Of a stretch of DNA of 64,000 nt, positions 54,792 through 63,115 are shown piece by piece. Source of the DNA: Lachnospiraceae bacterium (GTDB lineage: Bacteria > Bacillota > Clostridia > Lachnospirales > Lachnospiraceae); the NCBI GenBank assembly GCA_017394885.1, contig JAFPWO010000013.1, positions 124,001 through 188,000 on the forward strand, given 5' to 3'. Positions within the stretch are counted from its first letter, which is position 1. The number at the start of each line of letters is the position of its first letter. The notes beneath the pieces were generated by a model. That model made no database searches, was not told the DNA's origin, and worked only from the letters and a program-made list of their open reading frames with translations. The position numbers and the translations under genes are program-made.

Positions 54792-55904
54792 TTACTGGTC
54801 CTCGAAATCGAAATGATACGGCAGGTCAAAGCGGTCGCGAAGGCCGGTCAGTTCCTTCTGGATGGATTCGCCGACCGGGACGCCCTTATCTTTCCGATCC
54901 TGCCAGGCCTCCCATTCCTTTTCACCGGCGGTATAGATGCGCTCGGCGCCCGGCGCCTTCTCCGAAGCACGCAGCCCGCGGAGGATCTCGCCGGTGGTGG
55001 TCTTAAAGGTATCCAGGCCCATAAAGAACTCGGGGTTGATCACGAAGAAGAAATGGCCCAGGCGGTACATCTTGTTCGTGCCGTCCGGATTCTTGCCGGA
55101 AAGCTCCTTCATGAACGGGCCGCCCGCCAGCGCCGCGGAGAGGATCTCCACGATCGTCGTAAAGCCGTAGCCCTTATAGCCGCCGGTCGCCTCGCCGAGG
55201 CCGCCGATCGAAAGCAGCGCGCACTTGCCGGCCCGCATATCCTTTAAGATCTGGCCGGAATCGGTCATCGTGCCGCCGTCTTTGGTCACGACCAGGCCCG
55301 GCGGCGTCTCCTTGCCGCTTCTTTCGTAGAACTCGATCTTGCCGTTCTGGACGATGGAAGTCGCGCAGTCGAAATTGAAGGGGAAGTCCTCATCGGTCGG
55401 CAGCGTAAAGGTGAAGGGGTTGGTGCCCATCATCGGCTCCACGCCCCAGGTCGGGGCGACGGACGGCCGCGCGTTGGTGCCGGAAATGCCGATCATCCCG
55501 GCCTTTTCCGCCATCGTGGTCCAGTAGCCGGCGATCCCGTAGTGCGTCGAATTGCAGATCGCGCCGCCGGCCATGCCGTAAGTCTTCGCCTTCGCGATCA
55601 GCTTTTCCATCATATGGTAGCTGGCCACCATGCCCATGCCGTTATTCGCGTCCATGACCACCGTGGTGGGCGTTTCTTTCAGGATATCCATCTTCGTGAC
55701 CGGCAGCAGCGTGCCGTTGTCGATCCGGTCCAGATAGATCGGCTTGAACCGGTTGCAGCCGTGGCTCTCGATGCCGCGCCGGTCGGACTCCAGCAGGACG
55801 TCCGCACAGATCTTCGCGTCCTCTTCCGGAACGCCGTAGCACTTGAACACGTCGATCATGAAATGATTCATCAATTCCCAGGATACATACGGTCTGGTTT
55901 CCAT
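54792..55904 (-). CDS. Ldh2/malate-type NAD(P)-dependent dehydrogenase
   Basis: A 370-residue member of the malate/L-sulfolactate/ureidoglycolate dehydrogenase family, which uses a fold unlike classical lactate dehydrogenases. Recognisable segments are VLLESDRRGIESHGCNRF, STHYGIAGYWTTMAEKAGMIGIS, NARPSVAPTWGVEPMMGTNPF and GYKGYGFTTIVEILSAALAGG. It should oxidise a 2-hydroxy acid (or reduce a 2-keto acid) with NAD(P). I start at ATG 55904 (METRPYVSW), behind AAGGAG. It follows glpK in a probable two-gene operon and ends in a strong terminator. Confidence 0.88.
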   Translation of the reverse strand: METRPYVSWELMNHFMIDVFKCYGVPEEDAKICADVLLESDRRGIESHGCNRFKPIYLDRIDNGTLLPVTKMDILKETPTTVVMDANNGMGMVASYHMMEKLIAKAKTYGMAGGAICNSTHYGIAGYWTTMAEKAGMIGISGTNARPSVAPTWGVEPMMGTNPFTFTLPTDEDFPFNFDCATSIVQNGKIEFYERSGKETPPGLVVTKDGGTMTDSGQILKDMRAGKCALLSIGGLGEATGGYKGYGFTTIVEILSAALAGGPFMKELSGKNPDGTNKMYRLGHFFFVINPEFFMGLDTFKTTTGEILRGLRASEKAPGAERIYTAGEKEWEAWQDRKDKGVPVGESIQKELTGLRDRFDLPYHFDFEDQ

Positions 55905-55923
55905 CTTTTTGCTCCTTACGTAT

Positions 55924-57438
<1,515 letters not shown>

Positions 57439-57466
57439 AGTAAATTCCTCCTGTTTTCTTCAAAGG

Positions 57467-57492
57467 AAACGCGGAGCCGGGACTCCGCGTTT
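57467..57492 (-). terminator. Hairpin after the SPFH gene
   Basis: AAACGCGGAG (57467-57476) pairs with CTCCGCGTTT (57483-57492). The T-tract is interrupted (TTTCCTTTG), so termination may be partial before glpK. Confidence 0.6.
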
Positions 57493-57528
57493 GCCGTTCC
57501 GGCTGCCGTTTTCCGACAAGGCCGTTCG

Positions 57529-58488
57529 TTATTTTCCTGCCGCGGTTTCCTTGAGGGCGGTCAGCGCGCCGGCCAGCCCCTGGATCTCGGACGGGATGAT
57601 GATCTTGGTCGCCTGGCCTTCCGCCGCCTTGGCAAAGGCTTCCAGACTCTTGATCTGCAGCACGGCCTGATCGGCGCCGGCGTCCTTGATCAGCTTGATG
57701 CCTTCGGCATTCGCCTGCTGGACCTTGAGGATGGCCTCCGCCTGGCCTTCGGCCTCGCGGATCATGGCTTCCCGTTTGGCTTCCGCACGCAGGATCGCAG
57801 CCTGCTTGTCGGCTTCCGCATCCAGGATCGCCTTCTCTTTGTTACCTTCGGCGACCAGGATCGTGGACTTCTTTTCACCTTCTGCCTGCAGGATCTTCTC
57901 ACGGCGTTCGCGTTCCGCCTTCATCTGCTTCTCCATGGAATCCTGGATCTCGCGCGGCGGGATGATGTTCTTCAGTTCCACGCGGTTGACCTTGATGCCC
58001 CAGGGGTCGGTCGCCACGTCCAGCTGCGTGCGCATCTTGGTGTTGATGATCTCACGGCTGGTCAGGGTCTGGTCGAGTTCGAGCTCGCCGATGATGTTAC
58101 GCAGGGTCGTCGCCGTCAGGTTCTCAATGGCCATCAGCGGGTTTTCCACGCCGTAGGCATACAGCTTCGGATCCGTGATCTGGAAGAACACGACCGTATC
58201 GATCTGCATGGTGACGTTATCCTTGGTGATAACCGGCTGCGGCTTGAAGTCGATGACCTGTTCCTTTAAATTGACCCGGCGGGCGATCCGATCCACGAAC
58301 GGCAGCAGGAAATGCAGGCCGACGCCCCAGGTCCCGATATACGCACCCAGGCGTTCCACCACAAAGGCGGTCGCCTGCGGCACGATCTTGATGCAGGATA
58401 CCAGGATGATCAGCAAAATCACGACAGCGACGATGATCGCGATATTGGGGATGAGCGAGTCCATAAAATCAGCAACCAAAAATTTCAT
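57529..58488 (-). CDS. SPFH/Band-7 membrane protein (stomatin/QmcA-like)
   Basis: The 319-residue protein has an N-terminal membrane helix (IAIIVAVVILLIILVSCIKIV), the Band-7 domain (VERLGAYIGTWGVGLHFLLPFVDRIARRVNLKEQ to TDPWGIKVNRVELKNIIPP) and a long charged coiled-coil tail (AEGEKKSTILVAEGNKEKAI). SPFH proteins oligomerise in membrane microdomains and act with NfeD proteins in membrane quality control. An AGGAG site lies before ATG. It lies directly downstream of the nfeD-like gene. Confidence 0.92.
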   Translation of the reverse strand: MKFLVADFMDSLIPNIAIIVAVVILLIILVSCIKIVPQATAFVVERLGAYIGTWGVGLHFLLPFVDRIARRVNLKEQVIDFKPQPVITKDNVTMQIDTVVFFQITDPKLYAYGVENPLMAIENLTATTLRNIIGELELDQTLTSREIINTKMRTQLDVATDPWGIKVNRVELKNIIPPREIQDSMEKQMKAERERREKILQAEGEKKSTILVAEGNKEKAILDAEADKQAAILRAEAKREAMIREAEGQAEAILKVQQANAEGIKLIKDAGADQAVLQIKSLEAFAKAAEGQATKIIIPSEIQGLAGALTALKETAAGK

Positions 58489-58532
58489 ATATACTCTCCT
58501 TTTCTATGTTTGACAGGAAACGGATATAACCT

Positions 58533-58976
58533 TTATTCCGCCTTTTCTTCCGGCTTTACGATACACTTGACGCCCTGCAGGCTTTCCACGACCACCGCGG
58601 TCCCGACCGGGATGATCTCACCGTCGATCTGCGCCCGGGCCGTCCAGGGCATCCCGTCGACCATGACCTTGCCCGTGGCCAGCACGTTATTCACTTCCTC
58701 CGTGACCACGGCGCTGCGGCCGATGATCCGGTCTACCACATTGGTTTTTGCGGTCCGGCTGTTGACATATTTCAGCGCCAGCGGCCTGGTAAAGATCAAA
58801 AGAAGCAGCGAGCAGACGACAAAAGCCATGACCTGCCACACGGTCCCCAGGCCGAAAAGGCTTACAACGTAAGCGATCAGCGCTCCCCCGGCAAACCAGA
58901 TCGTGGTGAGCCCCGCCGTTCCCGCTTCCAGAAGCAGAAAGACTGCTATCAAGATCAGCCAGATATAGTTTTTCAT
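58533..58976 (-). CDS. NfeD-family membrane protein
   Basis: A 147-residue short NfeD protein: two or three hydrophobic helices (IWLILIAVFLLLEAGTAGL, TIWFAGGALIAYVVSLFGLG, VWQVMAFVVCSLLLLIF) followed by a C-terminal OB-fold (IIGRSAVVTEEVNNVLATGKVMVDG and TAVVVESLQGVKCIV). It has no ClpP-like protease part. It partners with the SPFH protein encoded just downstream. Confidence 0.9.
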   Translation of the reverse strand: MKNYIWLILIAVFLLLEAGTAGLTTIWFAGGALIAYVVSLFGLGTVWQVMAFVVCSLLLLIFTRPLALKYVNSRTAKTNVVDRIIGRSAVVTEEVNNVLATGKVMVDGMPWTARAQIDGEIIPVGTAVVVESLQGVKCIVKPEEKAE

Positions 58977-58997
58977 CTTGCGCCTCCTTTTGCATAT

Positions 58998-59026
58998 ATC
59001 ATACTCTATTCGGGCCTGAAATGCAA
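58998..59026 (-). promoter_or_regulatory. Promoter of the nfeD-SPFH operon
   Basis: On the minus strand TTGCAT (59021-59026), a 17-bp spacer and TATGAT (58998-59003), shortly before AAAGGAGG and the start codon. Confidence 0.75.
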
Positions 59027-59071
59027 GAAAAAACGTATCGGCCGTCCTTACGCTGATTTTTCAGAAAACTC

Positions 59072-59100
59072 TTGCATTGAGTTTTCATTCATGTTATTCT
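59072..59100 (+). promoter_or_regulatory. Promoter of the YegP-like gene
   Basis: TTGCAT (59072-59077), a 17-bp spacer and TATTCT (59095-59100), followed by AAGGAG and ATG 59136. Confidence 0.65.
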
Positions 59101-59135
59101 TCTTATAACTTTGAAAATCGAAGGAGCGTGAGTTT

Positions 59136-59513
59136 ATGGGTAAATTCGAAGTGAAAGTAACCAAGAACGGCGGATACGCCTTCAACCTGAAAGCCCGTAA
59201 CGGAGAGATTATCGCGGTCAGCCAGACCTACAAGGATGAAGATAACTGCCTGAACGGGATCGAGAGCGTCAGAAAGAATGCCGTAGAGGCCAAGCTCGAA
59301 GACCAGACTGTCGAGAATTTCGAAAAAGTGACCAATCCGAAGTTCGAAGTCTACACTGACAAGACCGGGGAATTCCGTTTCCGTCTGAAAGCCCGCAACG
59401 GCGAGATCATTGCCACCGGCGAAGGCTACAAGGCAAAAGCCAGCTGCTTAAACGGCATCGATTCCATCCGCCGCAACGCGCCGGATTCTCCTGTCGTGAA
59501 AATCGAGGAATAA
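59136..59513 (+). CDS. YegP-type DUF1508 protein, two tandem repeats
   Basis: The 125-residue protein holds two copies of the DUF1508 unit: KFEVKVTKNGGYAFNLKARNGEIIAVSQTY and KFEVYTDKTGEFRFRLKARNGEIIATGEGY, each followed by a CLNGI(E/D)S(V/I)R(K/R)NA motif. The family includes E. coli YegP; its function is unknown. It stands alone with its own promoter and a downstream terminator. Confidence 0.93.
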   Translation: MGKFEVKVTKNGGYAFNLKARNGEIIAVSQTYKDEDNCLNGIESVRKNAVEAKLEDQTVENFEKVTNPKFEVYTDKTGEFRFRLKARNGEIIATGEGYKAKASCLNGIDSIRRNAPDSPVVKIEE

Positions 59514-59528
59514 ACTCCTCCGTACCGG

Positions 59529-59560
59529 AGCTGCCGCAGCTGCGGCAGCTTCTTTCTTTT
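59529..59560 (+). terminator. Terminator of the YegP-like gene
   Basis: The palindrome AGCTGCCGCA/TGCGGCAGCT (59529-59550) is followed by TCTTTCTTTT. Confidence 0.8.
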
Positions 59561-59574
59561 CCGGGAGGCTTTCT

Positions 59575-60291
59575 ATGGCATACGCCTTTGAAGAAAAATA
59601 CACGCTCCGCGTGACAGACTGCGATATGCACGGGCATATAAAGACTTCGCGCCTTTTGGAGCTGCTGCAGGAGCTGGCGGGGGATCATGTGGACGAGCTG
59701 GGCTTCGGCCGTGCCTACACCTTCCCGCGGGGCATCGCCTGGATCGTGGTGCGCCAGCGCATCGAATTCACCCGCGTTCCGCGCCTGGGCGAGACCCTCA
59801 CCCTGCGGACCTGGCCCGGCCGGACCATGCATACGATCTGCCCCCGGTATACCGTGATCGAGGACAGCGAGGGCCGTGAGGTGCTGAAAGCCTGTTTTAT
59901 CTGGGTGCTGATGGATCTGACGACGCGTTCCATGGTCATGCCCTCCAAATATGGCGTGCTCATCGATCCGCCTCCCCTGGAAGCCCCGATGAAGATGCCC
60001 CGCTCGCCGGAGCTTCTGCCGGAAAACCGCCGTTTTTCCTTCACGGTGCCGTACAGCTATATGGATATCAACGGCCATATGAACAATACCCGCTATCTGG
60101 ATATGGCCGAGGACGCCATCGCCGCACCGAAGGACGGCAAGGAGCTGCGGGAGCTTACGGTGGAATTTTCCATGGAATTAAGGCTCGGCGAGTCCATGGT
60201 GGTCCTGGTCGGCGAAGAAGAAAACCGCTTCAGCTTCCGCGGGATCTCCGGTGAAAAGGATATTATCAAGATCAGCCTGCGCTATCAATAA
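59575..60291 (+). CDS. Acyl-ACP thioesterase (FatA/FatB-like)
   Basis: The 238-residue protein hydrolyses acyl-ACP to free fatty acid and ACP. It consists of two hot-dog domains: FEEKYTLRVTDCDMHGHIKTSRLLELLQE with IAWIVVRQRIEFTRVPRLGE, and a second half with PYSYMDINGHMNNTRYLDMAED, where the D-x-N-x-H-x-N-N motif is catalytic. It probably supplies or corrects fatty acids for lipid metabolism. The gene is 26 bp upstream of the YwaF-type membrane protein on the same strand. Confidence 0.9.
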   Translation: MAYAFEEKYTLRVTDCDMHGHIKTSRLLELLQELAGDHVDELGFGRAYTFPRGIAWIVVRQRIEFTRVPRLGETLTLRTWPGRTMHTICPRYTVIEDSEGREVLKACFIWVLMDLTTRSMVMPSKYGVLIDPPPLEAPMKMPRSPELLPENRRFSFTVPYSYMDINGHMNNTRYLDMAEDAIAAPKDGKELRELTVEFSMELRLGESMVVLVGEEENRFSFRGISGEKDIIKISLRYQ

Positions 60292-60317
60292 CAGACTATA
60301 CCAAGGAGTGTACTGCC

Positions 60318-61103
60318 ATGAGCGGCCCCTCAGATTTCTGGATCATCACCCCGTTCAATCCCCTGTTTATCATTCTGTTCCTGTTCTTCCTGCTGCTGCT
60401 GGCGGCAGCAGGGCTCCTTTTAAAGAATAAGAGCCGGAAGACCAGGGAAACCGTTCTTGTTGCCGCCTGTATCGTTACGCTGATCGGCTATCTCCTGTAC
60501 AAACATTTCCTTTCTCTGGACAGCGACTACAGTCTGATCATCACGGACTACCGGGGCGGTTTCAGCTGGTGGGGAGAGCTCCCGCTGCAGCTCTGCAATA
60601 TCAATATGATCATCATCCCCATCGCGGTCCTTCGGAAAAGTCGGCCGCTGATGAGTTTTGCCTTCTTTATGGCGCCGCTCGGCGCTCTCATGGCCCTTGT
60701 CATGCCGGGGAACGGCTTCGACGGGTATTCTCTCTTTCTGCCGCGCATCATGGGGTATTACGGGACCCATTTCATGATCGTCATCGAGGGGCTTGCGCTG
60801 GCCGTCTTCGGCCTGTACCGCCCCCGCTTCCGCGACCTGCCGCGGACCGTGGTCACCATAATTTTGGTCACTTTCGTGGTCTTCCTCTTTAATCTCCTGC
60901 TCCGCGCTACCGGGATCTATCCGAAAGCGAATTATTTCTTCTCCATGGAGACCGAGGGGAACGCCCTTCTGAATATCTTTTACCGTTTGATTCCGGTCCC
61001 TTTCCTGTATCTGATGCCGTCGATCCTGATCCTCGCCGTCTATATGCCGTTGGTCACGCTCCCCTTTGAACTGGCAGAACGCCGGAAAAGCCAAACTTCG
61101 TAA
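60318..61103 (+). CDS. YwaF/TIGR02206-family membrane protein
   Basis: The 261-residue protein has six to seven membrane helices. Family motifs are WWGELPLQLCNINMIIIPI and MGYYGTHFMIVIEGLAL, shared by bacterial YwaF and the eukaryotic TMEM164 acyltransferase family. A lipid-linked role would fit the neighbouring thioesterase, but no activity is shown for bacterial members. The C-terminus is basic. It ends in a bidirectional terminator. Confidence 0.87.
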   Translation: MSGPSDFWIITPFNPLFIILFLFFLLLLAAAGLLLKNKSRKTRETVLVAACIVTLIGYLLYKHFLSLDSDYSLIITDYRGGFSWWGELPLQLCNINMIIIPIAVLRKSRPLMSFAFFMAPLGALMALVMPGNGFDGYSLFLPRIMGYYGTHFMIVIEGLALAVFGLYRPRFRDLPRTVVTIILVTFVVFLFNLLLRATGIYPKANYFFSMETEGNALLNIFYRLIPVPFLYLMPSILILAVYMPLVTLPFELAERRKSQTS

Positions 61104-61109
61104 CACAGT

Positions 61110-61147
61110 AAAACGGGGACAGCGCCGGCTGTCCCCGTTTTATTTTG
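61110..61147. terminator. Bidirectional terminator between YwaF and the radical SAM gene
   Basis: AAACGGGGACAGC (61111-61123) pairs with GCTGTCCCCGTTT (61128-61140) around GCCG, with T-runs on both sides. It ends both convergent units. Confidence 0.9.
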
Positions 61148-61160
61148 TCCTATTGTCCCG

Positions 61161-62255
61161 TCAGAACAGGATTCCCTTCAGGCAGAGGTTCGGCTCCATC
61201 CGGTCAAAGTCCCAGCTGTGGAAGGAATCGCCTGCGCAGTAACGATAATATTCACAGTCCGCGCACTTTCCGACCTTGCGGTAATCCGTCCGGTAGATCC
61301 GGTACTTTTTCTCCCAGACGTCCTTAAAACGGTCTTTCCGGACATTCCCTTCTACCAGCTTCGGCAGGCGCGGCAGATCCAGGCAGCTCACAAAGTCCCC
61401 GTTGTAGCACAGGCTGGCGGTATAGACGCCCGCGTTGCACAGGAAATACCAGGGCCTCACTTCCCGTTCCGTTTCCGCGCCGAGGAAATGGCTGCAGCCA
61501 TAGCAGACTTCCATCTTTCCCGCGAAGCGCTTTTCCCGGATAAAATCAAAGAGTTTCTTATACTCCTCCGCATCCAGAAGCAGCTCCGGCTGTTCCTTCG
61601 CGCGCCCGATCGGTTCGATATTGATCACGCGCCAGGAGCGGACGCCCAGCCCGGAAAACTGCCGGTACATCTTATCCAGTTCCGACAGATTTTTCTTAAA
61701 GACGACCGTCGTGATCTGCACATGGTCAAAGCCGCCTTCGTTCAGGAGATTTTGAATGCCTTCGATCGTACGGTCATAGCTTTTCCGCTGCCGGAACCAC
61801 TCATGTGTTTCTTTTAAGCCGTCCACACTGATGGAGACCGTGCGCATCCCGGTAAGGCGCAGTTTGTGCGCGGCTTCCGGAGTGATCAGCGTCCCGTTCG
61901 AGGTCATGCCCCAGGCGTAGCCCATCTCTTTCGCGGCGTTCATGATCTCGAAGAAATCCGGCCGCAGGAGCGGCTCGCCGCCGGTCACGCAGAGCATAAG
62001 ATCCTTGATCGGGAAATCTTCCCGGACCTGCGCGAGAAAAGCAATGATCTCTTCTTTGCTCAGCGCGCCGCTTTCCGTGATATCCCCGCAGTTCGAACCG
62101 CAGTGCCGGCAGTGCTCGTTGCAGTTTACGGTCATCTCGATAAAAAGCGTGTGCAGCTGCGGATGCGGGCGCAGCACGTTCTCACGGTATTCCGCAAGCT
62201 GCTCCATATGGTTTTGCTTGACCGGAACGCTCAGTCCCGAATTACTGATACCCAT
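61161..62255 (-). CDS. Radical SAM/SPASM peptide-modifying-type enzyme
   Basis: The 364-residue protein has the radical SAM cluster motif CNEHCRHC (C45, C49, C52), CVTGGEPLLRPDFFEI, SNGTLITPEAA and VSISVDGLKETHEWFR. A C-terminal SPASM region for auxiliary 4Fe-4S clusters follows (CYGC, FLCNAG, SLCYNGDFVSC, GKCADCEYYRYCAG, NLCLKG). SPASM enzymes commonly modify ribosomally made peptides, or act as sulfatase maturases. AAGGGG lies before ATG. It starts 11 bp after the DUF805-YGPPEWF gene, so that protein is the obvious candidate substrate. No other RiPP gene is visible. Confidence 0.9.
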   Translation of the reverse strand: MGISNSGLSVPVKQNHMEQLAEYRENVLRPHPQLHTLFIEMTVNCNEHCRHCGSNCGDITESGALSKEEIIAFLAQVREDFPIKDLMLCVTGGEPLLRPDFFEIMNAAKEMGYAWGMTSNGTLITPEAAHKLRLTGMRTVSISVDGLKETHEWFRQRKSYDRTIEGIQNLLNEGGFDHVQITTVVFKKNLSELDKMYRQFSGLGVRSWRVINIEPIGRAKEQPELLLDAEEYKKLFDFIREKRFAGKMEVCYGCSHFLGAETEREVRPWYFLCNAGVYTASLCYNGDFVSCLDLPRLPKLVEGNVRKDRFKDVWEKKYRIYRTDYRKVGKCADCEYYRYCAGDSFHSWDFDRMEPNLCLKGILF

Positions 62256-62266
62256 GGCATCCCCTT

Positions 62267-62992
62267 TTAGCGGCTTACGGTCGGCGTCGGCACGCCGTAG
62301 AGCGGATCATTGATATTCGTACCCGGATCCAGGGTCTCCGGTTCGATCGTGCGCGTTTCCTTTTCCTCTTCCGTACTCTCTTCCCCGCTCTCCTCCGTTT
62401 CATCTTCGGTAAACCATTCCGGCGGGCCGTACACCGGTTCCGGGATGTTTTCTGTCGGTTCAAAGGACGCCGGCTCCGTAACTGTTTCTCCCGGATCCGT
62501 TTCTTCCGGCTCATCGGTCGGCGGCGGGCCGTAGACGTCCACGTTTTCATTGGAAGAAGGGTCGAACCATTCGGGCGGGCCGTAGACCTCATCCGGGACA
62601 TTGCTCGACGGGTCGAACCATTCCGGCGGGCCGTAAAGATTGACCGGCCTGTTATACGCGGGGGTAAACCCGCTGGCCGCCGCGCACAGCGCCAGGACCG
62701 CGATCGTGCCGGGGCCGACAAACAGCAGCAGCCAGGCCCAGATGCCGTTGCGGCCCGTATCGTGCAGCCGCCGCACGGTCAGCGCGATAAACGGGACCGT
62801 CGCCAGCACCAGATACCCGACCAGGTACCAGAACGGGAGAGCGCTCCATCCGTTTGCCTTCGCGAGTATCCAGTAAAGCCCGGCCAGCGCGATCAGCACG
62901 GCATGTACCAGCACCGGGATCCAGAACTCCTTCAGATCGGCTTTTCCTTTGTAATCAAAGCATTTATTCCACATGGACAGATAGCTTCTCAT
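62267..62992 (-). CDS. DUF805 membrane protein with repeated VYGPPEWF tail
   Basis: Residues 1-108 form a DUF805 domain: YLSMWNKCFDYKGKADLKEFW, then hydrophobic helices with LTVRRLHDTGRNGIWAWLLL. The rest is a hydrophilic tail containing YGPP at residues 120, 137, 154 and 188 and YGVP at 232. Three copies read YGPPEWF, two of them continuing DPSSN with 17-residue spacing, the rest Glu/Thr/Pro-rich. The tail would face one side of the membrane. It has a near-consensus promoter, an 8-base-spaced AAGGAGG, and shares an operon with the radical SAM enzyme. It could be a membrane-tethered substrate of that enzyme; this is inference. Confidence 0.85.
   Translation of the reverse strand: MRSYLSMWNKCFDYKGKADLKEFWIPVLVHAVLIALAGLYWILAKANGWSALPFWYLVGYLVLATVPFIALTVRRLHDTGRNGIWAWLLLFVGPGTIAVLALCAAASGFTPAYNRPVNLYGPPEWFDPSSNVPDEVYGPPEWFDPSSNENVDVYGPPPTDEPEETDPGETVTEPASFEPTENIPEPVYGPPEWFTEDETEESGEESTEEEKETRTIEPETLDPGTNINDPLYGVPTPTVSR
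62285..62640 (-). repeat. 51-bp-spaced YGPPEWF repeats in the DUF805 gene
   Basis: The coding strand carries repeat units whose conserved plus-strand core is GGGTCGAACCATTCSGGCGGG near 62,555-62,640. The two best copies start 51 bp (17 codons) apart; weaker copies follow at 34- and 44-codon spacing down to residue 232. Confidence 0.8.
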
Positions 62993-63023
62993 CAGAAAAA
63001 CCTCCTTTTCTTTCTATACGGAA

Positions 63024-63060
63024 TACCGGTGAGCCGCAGATTCTGCTGCAGTCACCGGTA
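63024..63060 (-). other. Leader hairpin of the DUF805-radical SAM operon
   Basis: TACCGGTGA (63024-63032) pairs with TCACCGGTA (63052-63060); inside, GCAG and CTGC pair as well. It lies between the predicted transcription start (about 63,074) and the ribosome site and has no T-run, so it is not a typical terminator. Confidence 0.6.
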
Positions 63061-63080
63061 AAAATCACTTACCTTATTGT

Positions 63081-63109
63081 ATTGTACGAAGGATCCCGGA
63101 AAAAGTCAA
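63081..63109 (-). promoter_or_regulatory. Promoter of the DUF805-radical SAM operon
   Basis: On the minus strand TTGACT (63104-63109), a 17-bp spacer and TACAAT (63081-63086), immediately after the serpin stop codon. Confidence 0.85.
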
Positions 63110-63115
63110 TGCGGC

